64,000 bases of DNA from Gammaproteobacteria bacterium (ex Lamellibrachia satsuma) (GTDB lineage Bacteria; Pseudomonadota; Gammaproteobacteria; Chromatiales; Chromatiaceae): NCBI GenBank assembly GCA_019623805.1, contig CP053680.1, positions 4,160,423-4,224,422 of the forward strand. Reading direction: 5' to 3'. Both the position numbers and the translations under genes were made by a program. This document shows positions 23,954-31,854 of this stretch, piece after piece. Position 1 is the first letter of the stretch; each line of letters opens with the position of its first letter. The notes below the pieces were generated by a model. It ran no database searches. It worked only from the letters and a program-made list of their open reading frames with translations, and was not told where the DNA came from.

Positions 23954-24813
23954 TACTTCTTATCCATGAAACTGCTATTGAGTGAATCCAAAGGATTGGA
24001 AGAGAACGGTGTCTCCTCCGGCTTCTCTTCAATGATCAGACCTTCGCCCTGCAAGTCATAACGCACACCCTCTGGGAGGTTGTATTTGTGCTCTATGTCC
24101 GGCGTGACCAAGGCCTTACCCGCTTTCTCTTTCTCCTTCCAGCCAAGTCGATAATGTTTACCCAGTTCGCCCTTCGCAAGATCTGTCGGAAACACCTTGA
24201 TCGCTGCTTCATCCAGGATGCATGCCCGCTCGCAGAGACCGCAGCCGGTACAGGCGTCGGAGTGCACCACTGGAATAAACAGTGCGTGCTTTCCGGACCT
24301 GACGTTATGCTGCAAATCCAGCGTTATGGCCCTGCCCCGGATCGGACAGACGTTGAAACAGACCTCACAGCGAAGACCGTGAAAGGCAATGCAGGTCTCC
24401 TGATCCACCACTACCGCCAGTCCCATGCGGGACTCCTCGATATCGGTAAGACCATGATCCAGGGCGTTAGTCGGACAGGCAGCGATACAGGGGATGTCCT
24501 CACACATTTCGCAAGGCCCGGTGCGGGCCACGAAATAGGGAGTTCCCGTTGCAACGTCGTCACCGACTTCACCAAGGAACAGCATGTCGTACGGACAGTC
24601 CCGTACGCACAACCCACAACGGATACAGGCACCAAGAAAATCTTCTTCCGGCAGGGCGCCCGGTGGACGAAGATAGTGGGCAGGGAGGGAAGAGGCTCTG
24701 TTTGAGTAGATGCCCAATCCCATGCCAACCAATCCGACCCCACAGGCTGTCTTGAGCATGTTGCCCAGAAACTGCCGTCTGTTCATCCCATGTTTTTTGT
24801 CTGTATCTGACAT
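23953..24813 (-). CDS. napG: Ferredoxin-type protein NapG
   Basis: Periplasmic iron-sulfur protein that links NapH to NapC. The 286-aa protein has a Tat signal peptide with RR motif (MNRRQFLGNMLKTACGVGLV). Four [4Fe-4S] binding regions follow: CIRCGLCVRDCP, CEMCEDIPCIAACP, CEVCFNVCP and CTGCGLCERAC. It follows napA after 81 bp that hold a strong hairpin. The start at 24813 gives nine residues before MNRR; the ATG at that MNRR is an alternative. Confidence 0.95.
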   Translation of the reverse strand: MSDTDKKHGMNRRQFLGNMLKTACGVGLVGMGLGIYSNRASSLPAHYLRPPGALPEEDFLGACIRCGLCVRDCPYDMLFLGEVGDDVATGTPYFVARTGPCEMCEDIPCIAACPTNALDHGLTDIEESRMGLAVVVDQETCIAFHGLRCEVCFNVCPIRGRAITLDLQHNVRSGKHALFIPVVHSDACTGCGLCERACILDEAAIKVFPTDLAKGELGKHYRLGWKEKEKAGKALVTPDIEHKYNLPEGVRYDLQGEGLIIEEKPEETPFSSNPLDSLNSSFMDKK

Positions 24814-24853
24814 TACTAACCGGTTGTTATCGATTGCAAATGTTTTTAGTTAT

Positions 24854-24891
24854 GACGGTCTCCGGTCTGGCGAACCAGACCGGATTCCGTC
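24854..24891 (-). other. Stable TTCG-loop hairpin between napA and napG
   Basis: On the minus-strand transcript CCGGTCTGG, loop TTCG, CCAGACCGG form a perfect 9-bp stem (24862-24883). An outer GACGG/CCGTC pair extends it (24854-24858 with 24887-24891). UUCG tetraloops are known to be very stable. No T-run follows, so it is more likely a stabiliser of the 3' end of napFDA mRNA than a terminator. Confidence 0.6.
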
Positions 24892-24894
24892 TTC

Positions 24895-27468
24895 TTAGGC
24901 CTTACTGATCTTCACCGCACACTTTTTGTAATCCGTCTCTTTCGAGAGTGGATCAGTGGCGTCGAGGGTCAGTTTATTGACCAGACGACCAGCATCGAAC
25001 CAGGGAACGAACACCAGACCTTCAGGCGTCTTGTTTCGTCCCTTGGTGTCAACACGGCAGACGATCTCACCACGACGAGAGACAATCTTGGCCATTTGAC
25101 CATTACGCAGTTTGCGCTTCTTGGCATCCTTCTTGTGCATGAACACCACGGCATCCGGTACGGCGCGATAGAGCTCAGGCACACGGCGGGTCATGGAACC
25201 CGAGTGCCAATGCTCAAGAACACGACCGGTGCAAAGCCACAGGTTGTACTCCTTGTCCGGCATTTCCGCTGCTGGTTCGTAAGGACCAAAGATGATGTTG
25301 GCCTTCTTGTCCTTGGCACCGTAGAACTGGACTTCACTGCCCTTCTCTACATGCGGATCGTAACCTTCACGGAAGCGCCACAGGGTCTCCTTACCATCGA
25401 TCACAGGCCAGCGCAGCCCGCGTGCCTTGTGATAGGTATCGAAGTCCGCCATCTCGTGGCCCTTCTTGGGGATACCAGGCACGGAGTTGAACAACCGGTA
25501 CTCTTCGAAAAGCCCCTTCTGCACGTAGTAGCCGAAGTGGTCCATCTCATCGTTGCCGTACTCGTTGCCACGATCATCAGTGATCTGCTGTTTCGGGAAC
25601 TTATCTATCTGACCGTTGGTGTAGAGAACCTCATAAAGGGTTTTGCCCGCATATTCAGGTTGTTTGGCGATAAGATCCTCCGGCCAGACATCCTCCACTT
25701 TTACATACTTGGAGAACTCCATGAGCTGCCACAGATCGGAACGGGACTCACCCGGCCCTTGAACCTGCTGACGCCAGAACTGGGTGCGTCGCTCTGCATT
25801 ACCATAGGCACCCTCTTTCTCGATCCACATGGAAGTCGGCAGGACCAGATCGGCCGCCTGCGCAGATACCGTGGGATAGGGGTCGGTAACGGTGATGAAG
25901 TTGGCTGGGTCACGCCAACCGGGGAGAGATTCCTCGTTCATGTTGGCAGCGGCCTGCATATTGTTGTTACACATGACCCAGAAGCAGTTCATCTTGCGGT
26001 CTTTGAGCGCACGATGCATGGCGACCGCGTGGATCAGGGTCTTGCCCATTGGCTTCCCGCTGATGTCCGATTGAGCAGCCTTATCTGACATACCGTTATG
26101 TCTTGGAATGGTGCCTGCTGGCAGCTTCCAGACTTTCTCAGCAAATTTGCAATGTGCATCCTTCTTGACGACGAGATCGGCAGGCAGACGATGGGTAAAG
26201 GTACCTACTTCACGTGCGGTGCCGCAAGCAGATGGCTGACCGGTCAGTGAGAAGGGGCTGTTACCAGGCTCTGAGATCTTGCCCATCAGCAGATGGATGT
26301 TATAGACCAGACCGTTCATCCAGACACCGCGGGTGTGCTGGTTCATGCCCATGGTCCAGAAGGAGGAGACCTTCTTATTGGGATCAGCATAGGCCTCGGC
26401 CAGTTTGATCAGCTTCTTCTTTGGCACACCGGAAAGCTTGCTGGCTTTTTCAACAGTGTACTCAGAGACCAGCTTCGCATACTCATCAAAGGCGATCTTG
26501 TTGAACTTGCCCTTGTTGGGGTTCTTCGCAGCCTTCTGCAGAGGATGACTCGGACGTAAGCCATAACCGATATCGGTGGTGGTCTTGTTGAAGTTAACGT
26601 GCTTGCCGATGAAGTCCTTGTTGTAGGCCTTCTTCTGAATGATGTAATTGGCGATAAAGTTGGCGATCGCCAGATCACTCTGAGGCTCGAAGATAATCGA
26701 GTTGTCCGACAGCTCATAACAACGATGCTCATAGGTGGAGAGCACGTGTACTTCACAGCCTGTTTTGGTCAGACGGGTATCGGTAAGACGTGACCAGAGG
26801 ATGGGATGCATCTCTGCCATATTCGCGCCCCAGAGGACGAAAACATCAGCGTGTTCAAGATCATCGTAACAACCCATGGGCTCATCAATGCGGAAGGCGC
26901 GCATGAAGGCACCTACAGCTGAGGCCATGCAGTGACGGGCATTGGGGTCAATACTATTGGAACGGAAACCCGCTTTCATGAGTTTGGCAGCAGCATATCC
27001 TTCCCAGACGGTCCACTGTCCGGAGCCGAACATGCCGACACCCTTGGCACCCTTGGCCTTGCGGGCTGCGACCCATTTCTCGGCCATAGTCTTGAACGCT
27101 TCTTCCCAGGAAACTGCCTCGAACTTGCCGTTCTTGTCGTACTTGCCGTTGGTCTTGCGCAGCATCGGCTGGGTCACACGATCCTGTCCGTAGAGAATCT
27201 TCGGCAGGAAGTAACCTTTGATGCAGTTCAGGCCCTTGTTGACCGGCGCATCAGGATCACCCTGGCTGGCCACAACCTTGCCGTCTTTGACACCCATGAG
27301 AACACTACAGCCGGTACCACAGTAGCGGCAGGCTGCCTTATCCCAACGGATACCATCGTCGCCGTCAGCTGCTGTAGCGGTTTTAATCGCCGGCAGGGTT
27401 ACACCCGCCACCGAAGCCGCAGCAGCAACTGCATTGCTCTTAATAAAGTCGCGTCTAGTTAATTTCAC
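24895..27468 (-). CDS. napA: Periplasmic nitrate reductase catalytic subunit NapA
   Basis: Molybdenum enzyme that reduces nitrate to nitrite in the periplasm. The 857-aa precursor has a Tat signal with twin arginine (KLTRRDFIK). The [4Fe-4S] ligands are Cys47, Cys50, Cys54 and Cys82 (CRYCGTGC, then NCIKGY). Cys180 in the segment NARHCMAS is the expected Mo ligand. The remaining bis-MGD domains continue to the C-terminus. It is slightly longer than the 828-aa E. coli enzyme. It lies between napD, its maturation chaperone (14-nt overlap), and napG. Confidence 0.98.
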   Translation of the reverse strand: MKLTRRDFIKSNAVAAAASVAGVTLPAIKTATAADGDDGIRWDKAACRYCGTGCSVLMGVKDGKVVASQGDPDAPVNKGLNCIKGYFLPKILYGQDRVTQPMLRKTNGKYDKNGKFEAVSWEEAFKTMAEKWVAARKAKGAKGVGMFGSGQWTVWEGYAAAKLMKAGFRSNSIDPNARHCMASAVGAFMRAFRIDEPMGCYDDLEHADVFVLWGANMAEMHPILWSRLTDTRLTKTGCEVHVLSTYEHRCYELSDNSIIFEPQSDLAIANFIANYIIQKKAYNKDFIGKHVNFNKTTTDIGYGLRPSHPLQKAAKNPNKGKFNKIAFDEYAKLVSEYTVEKASKLSGVPKKKLIKLAEAYADPNKKVSSFWTMGMNQHTRGVWMNGLVYNIHLLMGKISEPGNSPFSLTGQPSACGTAREVGTFTHRLPADLVVKKDAHCKFAEKVWKLPAGTIPRHNGMSDKAAQSDISGKPMGKTLIHAVAMHRALKDRKMNCFWVMCNNNMQAAANMNEESLPGWRDPANFITVTDPYPTVSAQAADLVLPTSMWIEKEGAYGNAERRTQFWRQQVQGPGESRSDLWQLMEFSKYVKVEDVWPEDLIAKQPEYAGKTLYEVLYTNGQIDKFPKQQITDDRGNEYGNDEMDHFGYYVQKGLFEEYRLFNSVPGIPKKGHEMADFDTYHKARGLRWPVIDGKETLWRFREGYDPHVEKGSEVQFYGAKDKKANIIFGPYEPAAEMPDKEYNLWLCTGRVLEHWHSGSMTRRVPELYRAVPDAVVFMHKKDAKKRKLRNGQMAKIVSRRGEIVCRVDTKGRNKTPEGLVFVPWFDAGRLVNKLTLDATDPLSKETDYKKCAVKISKA

Positions 27469-27724
27469 GTTTCATATCCTCCATCGATTCCTCACCACCA
27501 TAGTGATAAATCAGAATTGTACTCACTACCCCTTTAACTCCATTCATCGCATTCATCGTATCGGACACTGGGGAAACTGTTTCCCCTTCATCTTCAACAG
27601 TGACGATCAATTTGTCGGCATCCTCACCGCCATGGACTTCAACACCTGTTATTTTTTCCAGCCGCCTGGAGACGACAGGCCCCTTCTCCGGCTTTGTATG
27701 CACAACAAGACTACAAATATTCAT
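27455..27724 (-). CDS. napD: NapA signal-peptide-binding chaperone NapD
   Basis: Cytoplasmic chaperone that binds the Tat signal of NapA and delays export until the cofactor is in place. The 89-aa protein begins MNICSLVVHTKPEKGPVVSRRL and has the ferredoxin-like pattern of the family, including VEVHGGEDADKLIVTVE. Its end overlaps the napA start by 14 nt, which favours coordinate synthesis of chaperone and client. Confidence 0.95.
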   Translation of the reverse strand: MNICSLVVHTKPEKGPVVSRRLEKITGVEVHGGEDADKLIVTVEDEGETVSPVSDTMNAMNGVKGVVSTILIYHYGGEESMEDMKREIN

Positions 27725-27754
27725 AAGATTGGGATTCCTCCGGGTATCGAATTA

Positions 27755-28279
27755 CTATGCCGCTTTGTCTTGTTGCTGCGGCTTGAGAATTACAGACTGA
27801 GAGGGGCAGACGGCAAAGCATTCGCCACAGCCCGTACAGTCATCTGGGTCAAGTAGGGGCCGGGCCTTACCGCCGACCTCCAGTTTGAAGCGTATAGCTG
27901 ATTCATCGCAGACTTCGCCGCAGCTACGGCAGACAACACCCTGCATCGAAAGGCAGTTGTCTGCGATCTCGGCTTTCAGCGGCCAGGGCGGCTGATTCAG
28001 GTCATTAAAAAAGGCCAGCACCTTATGGGTGCAGGCCTTTACGCAATCCCCACAGAATGTGCAGCCACCCTGTGAGAAATCTATTCTGGGAAATCCACCG
28101 GGGCCCCGCTGGATGATTTGTTGCGGACATTCTGAGATGCAGTCGTCGCATCGTTCGCACTTTTCGACGAATTCCGCTTCAGGTTTTGACCATGGCGGTC
28201 TGATAGAGGACTGTGCCCCACACAGGTCGCCACGAAGAAATTGTGTTCTGTTAATTGACACTATCAAATGGTGTTTCAT
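27755..28279 (-). CDS. napF: Ferredoxin-type protein NapF
   Basis: Cytoplasmic iron-sulfur protein of the nap system, thought to help mature NapA. The start at 28279-28277 (MKHHLIVSINRTQFLRG) has AAGG 5 nt upstream and aligns with E. coli NapF, whose IRPPWS motif is shared. This gives 174 aa. Four [4Fe-4S] regions are visible: CERCDDCISECP, CTFCGDCVKAC, a CRSCGEVC segment and CTGCGECFAVCP. It is the first gene of the operon, preceded by candidate FNR- and NarL-type sites. Confidence 0.93.
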   Translation of the reverse strand: MKHHLIVSINRTQFLRGDLCGAQSSIRPPWSKPEAEFVEKCERCDDCISECPQQIIQRGPGGFPRIDFSQGGCTFCGDCVKACTHKVLAFFNDLNQPPWPLKAEIADNCLSMQGVVCRSCGEVCDESAIRFKLEVGGKARPLLDPDDCTGCGECFAVCPSQSVILKPQQQDKAA

Positions 28280-28321
28280 TAGAACCTTGCGAGATTCTGT
28301 CACTGGCACCGAACAACATCA

Positions 28322-28335
28322 TTGACGCTGGTCAA
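28322..28335 (-). promoter_or_regulatory. Candidate FNR/DNR-type site upstream of napF
   Basis: TTGACGCTGGTCAA is a perfect inverted repeat TTGAC-N4-GTCAA, close to the FNR consensus TTGAT-N4-ATCAA; the C form of the half-site is usual for Dnr/NnrR relatives. A CAGAAT -10-like hexamer lies at 28294-28299, at the spacing of a site centred at -41.5. That promoter would start transcription next to the ribosome site, leaving an 8-nt leader, so the exact use is uncertain. Confidence 0.5.
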
Positions 28336-28406
28336 GGGATTGGGAAACAGCGCGTCAACTTTCTTCAAATTATTCAACCAATTACCATTTAATAGTTATT
28401 CACGCA

Positions 28407-28422
28407 TACCTAATAATTGGTA
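28407..28422. promoter_or_regulatory. Candidate NarL/NarP 7-2-7 site upstream of napF
   Basis: TACCTAATAATTGGTA has two inverted heptamers, TACCTAA and ATTGGTA, separated by 2 bp, each with one mismatch to the known TACYYMT heptamer. Its centre lies 86 bp upstream of the centre of the FNR-like site. Two further heptamer-like motifs, TGGGGTA (28434-28440) and TACCCTA (28451-28457), face each other nearby. Confidence 0.5.
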
Positions 28423-28548
28423 TATAACCTCTCTGGGGTAGATTAATGTTTACCCTAACAGAATGGAGAGGTTAACCTTAGTTATGTAAGCGTACAGTGA
28501 AGGGGTGCCGAGATCTTTGAAATAACAATGGGCAAGCAACGCAGTTGT

Positions 28549-29193
28549 CTACTTTTTTAACGCCCATACTGCCGCCTCGACCCGAGAATGCAGATTGAGT
28601 TTTTTCAGCAGATGTTTAACGTGGACCTTAACCGTACCCTCAGAAATATCCAGTGCCTGGGCGATTAATTTGTTACTCCTGCCACAAGCAATCTGACCCA
28701 GAATCTCCCGTTCACGGGTAGTCAACCCTGCCAAAGTCACTGATTGCGGCGATTTTTCCTCTTCACGAAGGGCCTGGGCAAGTAACCGGGTCAGTCGCTC
28801 ACTGATGACGATTTCCCCTTCGATCGCTTTGCGGAGCGATCTGAGGATATCTTCAGGCTCCATATCTTTTAACAGATAACCGTCCGCACCCTGGCGTAGT
28901 GCGGCTATGACATCCTCTTCATTATCAGAAACAGTAAGCATTAAAATTCGTGCATCGGGATTTTCTTTTTTGATCGCGCGCAGGGTTTCAATTCCGTTCA
29001 TCCCCTTCATATTGATGTCCAACAGGATCAAGTCCGGTTTGATACGCTTTGCGAGCGCCAGACCATCGAAACCATTTGCGGCTTCACCTGCTAGCACCAG
29101 AGATTCCTCCATATCTATCAGGTCTGCCACGCCTTTCCTGAACAGGGGGTGATCGTCAATAGCAAGTACAGTGCTAAGCTTTGTTTCGGGCAT
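28549..29193 (-). CDS. narL: Nitrate/nitrite response regulator NarL
   Basis: Two-component regulator of 214 aa. The receiver domain (about 1-125) has the acidic pair in AIDDHP and phospho-acceptor Asp59 in LILLDINMKGM. The C-terminal LuxR-type helix-turn-helix reads LTTREREILGQIACGRSNKLIAQALDISEG...KVHVKHLLKKL, strongly like NarL/NarP of E. coli. It overlaps the kinase gene by 20 nt. Its DNA site type (inverted TACYYMT heptamers) is seen in front of napF and between the kinase gene and ccmA. Confidence 0.94.
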   Translation of the reverse strand: MPETKLSTVLAIDDHPLFRKGVADLIDMEESLVLAGEAANGFDGLALAKRIKPDLILLDINMKGMNGIETLRAIKKENPDARILMLTVSDNEEDVIAALRQGADGYLLKDMEPEDILRSLRKAIEGEIVISERLTRLLAQALREEEKSPQSVTLAGLTTREREILGQIACGRSNKLIAQALDISEGTVKVHVKHLLKKLNLHSRVEAAVWALKK

Positions 29194-30040
29194 TATTCAT
29201 CTTCTGAAAGAGGTTTTCATGGGATAAGGTATGGTCACTACCAGAGATGCTGAATGTCAACTCGATTCTAGTCCCGCCATTGTCCGTCTCTGTGATCGAA
29301 AGTTCGCCACCCAGCCATGCGGCGCGTTCTGTCATTATCGGCAAGCCGTAATGCTGCATCATATCGCCGTTTTTACTGGCGATGCCAATGCCATCATCTT
29401 CAACCCGAACCCTGACAACGCCATCGGGCTGGCACTCAAGCAGTACTTGAGCGGTTGTTGCGCTGGCATGTCTGATTACGTTTGAGAGTGCTTCGCGTAC
29501 AATTTGGATGACATGAATCTCCGCATTGGGGCTGAATCTGCAATTTGCGATCCGGTCGACAAACTCAATCCGGATGCCGCTTCTGTCGGCATATTCACGG
29601 ACGGTATTTTCCAGCGTGGCGACGAGTCCTGCCTCGTTGACCCGCAACCTAAATGAAGTCAGTAATTCCCGCAGCTGCCGGTAGGCACCGTTGAGTGCCA
29701 AGCGCAGGACTTGAGTGATGGAGAGAATACTCTCTTGGTCATGCTCTTCGGAGACACTCTTTTCCAGACGGCTAACCTGTATTTTGAGGTAGGAGAGAGA
29801 TTGGGCAATCGAATCGTGTAACTCCCGGGCAATCACACTGCGCTCTTCCATAAGCGACAACATCCGGCCTTGTGATGCCCGCTGAGCCACATTGATCGAC
29901 AAGGCAATGTGGCTGGCCACGGTTTCCAACAGACGCTGCTGCCACTCTTCAAGCGCCTTTTTCTCAGAAAATTCAACCAAAAGCACGCCAAACTGCTCCG
30001 CTTGATCACGGAGCTGAAATTCACGTACCGCTACATCCAT
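29174..30040 (-). CDS. Soluble NarX-like sensor histidine kinase, lacking the membrane sensor
   Basis: Histidine kinase of 288 aa that pairs with the overlapping narL gene. The phospho-acceptor is His75 in ARELHDSIAQSLS, nearly identical to NarX, and the ATPase domain ends with YGLPIMTERAAWLGGELSI. It has no membrane segment, P-box or HAMP, all of which are present in the 598-aa NarX. The first 60 residues match the tail of a GAF-like region. A TAA lies four codons upstream, so no longer frame exists. Nitrate cannot be read as in NarX; it may use a cytoplasmic cue or another sensor. It could be a natural short form or a truncated remnant. Confidence 0.85.
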   Translation of the reverse strand: MDVAVREFQLRDQAEQFGVLLVEFSEKKALEEWQQRLLETVASHIALSINVAQRASQGRMLSLMEERSVIARELHDSIAQSLSYLKIQVSRLEKSVSEEHDQESILSITQVLRLALNGAYRQLRELLTSFRLRVNEAGLVATLENTVREYADRSGIRIEFVDRIANCRFSPNAEIHVIQIVREALSNVIRHASATTAQVLLECQPDGVVRVRVEDDGIGIASKNGDMMQHYGLPIMTERAAWLGGELSITETDNGGTRIELTFSISGSDHTLSHENLFQKMNNARNKA

Positions 30041-30180
30041 CTTGTCACCTTATAAGCAAACAATGGTCGATTGTCGAAACCAAGATCACCTTTTGACCGC
30101 CTGGCAATAAAGCGATCTGTATTCGTTCAGCCAATAAAAATGTACGTGAATATTTTCCCTGATACCGGCATTGATTTTGA

Positions 30181-30194
30181 ATGATAATTATCAA
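30181..30194. promoter_or_regulatory. Candidate FNR-type site between narX and ccmA
   Basis: ATGATAATTATCAA fits TTGAT-N4-ATCAA with one mismatch in ten conserved positions. If it is centred at -41.5 of a leftward promoter, transcription of narX would begin near 30146, with a leader of about 105 nt; a weak AATATT hexamer lies at 30149-30154. The TGATAATTATCA core also resembles part of a Fur box. Confidence 0.45.
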
Positions 30195-30240
30195 TGACGA
30201 ATAAGTTTATTAGAATATTTTGTTAAAGCAATCAATTAGT

Positions 30241-30256
30241 TGCCAATTTATTGGTA
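30241..30256. promoter_or_regulatory. Candidate NarL/NarP 7-2-7 site 1, narX-ccmA region
   Basis: TGCCAATTTATTGGTA consists of inverted heptamers TGCCAAT and ATTGGTA with a 2-bp spacer. The right half-site is identical to one half of the site before napF. Confidence 0.45.
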
Positions 30257-30264
30257 TGCAAAGC

Positions 30265-30280
30265 TACCTAAGTTTCGGTA
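30265..30280. promoter_or_regulatory. Candidate NarL/NarP 7-2-7 site 2, narX-ccmA region
   Basis: TACCTAAGTTTCGGTA consists of inverted heptamers TACCTAA and TTCGGTA with a 2-bp spacer. The left heptamer is identical to that before napF. It lies 24 bp from site 1 and 85 bp (centre to centre) from the FNR-like site. Confidence 0.5.
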
Positions 30281-30525
30281 TTATTTGCTGATAATGAGAA
30301 ACTGCAGCAATTCTCCTTACCCTCAATTTTCAAGGGATAAAACAAGTGCTTTGTAAACAACGTGATAAGATCGAAAAAATCGGGTAACCTCGCCTCACAA
30401 TTCTTGTGATTCACCCCTCATATCAGGTATGGTTGCGCCTTATTGAAATTAACGGCTTGCAGCACTCCGAACTGCTGATACAGATAGTGTGATCATCTCC
30501 AGGACCACACCCATAAATATAAAAC

Positions 30526-31173
30526 GTGACTTCACCTCTTTCTGATACTGCAACATTTGAAGCCAGGGACCTTGAGTGCATCCGTGACGACCGGGTGCTC
30601 TTTTCAAGCCTGTGTTTCACCGTGAACCCCGGCGAAGCGCTTGTGCTCGAAGGACGCAACGGCAGTGGTAAGACATCCCTGTTGCGTATCTTGTGCGGTA
30701 TCCGGCTGCCGGAATCGGGACAACTGCTCTGGAAGGGTGAAGATATCTTCAGGTTGGGTCCTGAATATCACGAGCACACCGCCTACCTTGGACACAAGGA
30801 CGGCAGCAAACTCGATCTGACCCCCTTGGAAAACCTGCGCGTGGCCCGCGGATTCGGTAAGGCTAAAGAGGGGATCACCCTGGAAGAGGCGCTGGATCAG
30901 GTAGGGCTCTACGGCTTCGAGGACGTGCCAACCCGCAATATGTCAGCAGGACAGCAGCGGCGTCTGGCAATTGCCCGGCTTTTGGTCACCGATGCAAAGT
31001 TCTGGATTCTGGATGAACCCTTTACCTCACTGGACAGAAAAGGCATAGAACACATGGAACGGCTCTTTGAAGCGCACCTGCAATCTGGTGGCATGGCGGC
31101 CATGACGACTCATCACCGTATTGGCTTCAAGGAAGATGTCAAACTGGTACGGGTCAACCTGTCGGATCGATGA
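30526..31173 (+). CDS. ccmA: Haem export ABC transporter ATPase CcmA
   Basis: ATPase of the CcmABCD complex that releases holo-CcmE from CcmC during cytochrome c maturation. The 215-aa protein has Walker A GRNGSGKTSLLR, signature NMSAGQQRRLAIARLL and Walker B FWILDEPFTSLD. It is the first gene of a complete ccmABCDEFGHI operon and overlaps ccmB by 4 nt. It begins beyond the 485-bp control region shared with narX. Confidence 0.97.
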   Translation: MTSPLSDTATFEARDLECIRDDRVLFSSLCFTVNPGEALVLEGRNGSGKTSLLRILCGIRLPESGQLLWKGEDIFRLGPEYHEHTAYLGHKDGSKLDLTPLENLRVARGFGKAKEGITLEEALDQVGLYGFEDVPTRNMSAGQQRRLAIARLLVTDAKFWILDEPFTSLDRKGIEHMERLFEAHLQSGGMAAMTTHHRIGFKEDVKLVRVNLSDR

Positions 31174-31853
31174 GCACGCTCTCTCTTACCAGCGCATTCA
31201 CCCTGCTCCTCAAAAGGGACTTGCTCCTGGCCTACCGGCGTCGCGCCGAACTGGTCAACCCGCTACTGTTTTTTGTGCTGGTCACCGCCATGTTTCCCCT
31301 GGGCATCGGCAACGATCCCAAGCTGATTCAGGCGGTAGGTCCCGGCGTCATCTGGGTCGCGGCCCTACTCGCCGCCCTGCTCTCCCTGGACACCATGTTC
31401 CGTTCCGACTTTGATGATGGGACCCTGGAGCAGTTTATGCTCAGTGCCCATCCGATTTCGGTGCTGGTCCTGGCAAAGATTCTGGCGCACTGGATGATCA
31501 CCGGACTGCCGCTTTTCATCGCCGCCCCCTTGCTGGCGATGATGCTGAATGTTCCCACTGATGCCATTCCGACCCTGATGCTGACGCTTGTACTCGGAAC
31601 TCCGGTATTAAGCCTGATCGGTTCGGTCGGCGTGGCATTGACCGTCGGTCTGCGCCGTGGCGGCGTCATTCTTTCACTGCTGGTGCTGCCGCTCTATGTC
31701 CCGGTATTGATCTTTGCCACCGATGCAGTAAAGACCTCCATTGTGGGGATTCCCACCAGCGCGCAGATTTCCATCCTTGCAGCCATGCTGGTAGGTTCCC
31801 TTGTTCTGGCGCCTTTGGCCACCGCCGCTTCTCTGAGAATCAGTTTAAGTTGA
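31170..31853 (+). CDS. ccmB: Haem exporter membrane subunit CcmB
   Basis: Six-helix membrane partner of CcmA in cytochrome c maturation. The 227-aa protein begins FTLLLKRDLLLAYRRRAELVNPLLFFVLV, the family N-terminus, and has FRSDFDDGTLEQFMLSAHP in the loop after the second helix. Overlaps ccmA by 4 nt and is followed by ccmC after one base. Confidence 0.97.
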   Translation: MSTLSLTSAFTLLLKRDLLLAYRRRAELVNPLLFFVLVTAMFPLGIGNDPKLIQAVGPGVIWVAALLAALLSLDTMFRSDFDDGTLEQFMLSAHPISVLVLAKILAHWMITGLPLFIAAPLLAMMLNVPTDAIPTLMLTLVLGTPVLSLIGSVGVALTVGLRRGGVILSLLVLPLYVPVLIFATDAVKTSIVGIPTSAQISILAAMLVGSLVLAPLATAASLRISLS

Positions 31854-31854
31854 T

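Larger units (their letters stand above)
30041..30525. promoter_or_regulatory. Divergent narX-ccmA control region
   Basis: A 485-bp A/T-rich region with no gene recognised. It holds an FNR-like site (30181-30194) and two NarL/NarP-like sites (30241-30256 and 30265-30280). It should contain the promoters of both narX-narL (leftward) and ccmABCDEFGHI (rightward). The right half (30290-30525) shows no clear regulator site; GGGTAACC and a CACAATTCTTGTG inverted repeat (30397-30410) were noted. Confidence 0.6.

Noticed and set aside
25096..26088. A 330-codon open frame on the plus strand opposite napA
   Set aside because: It lies inside napA, whose product is certain, and the translation shows no family features.
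30181..30194. Fur box reading of TGATAATTATCA
   Set aside because: Only part of the 19-bp Fur pattern is present, and the neighbouring genes concern nitrate and cytochromes; the FNR reading fits better, though not proven.
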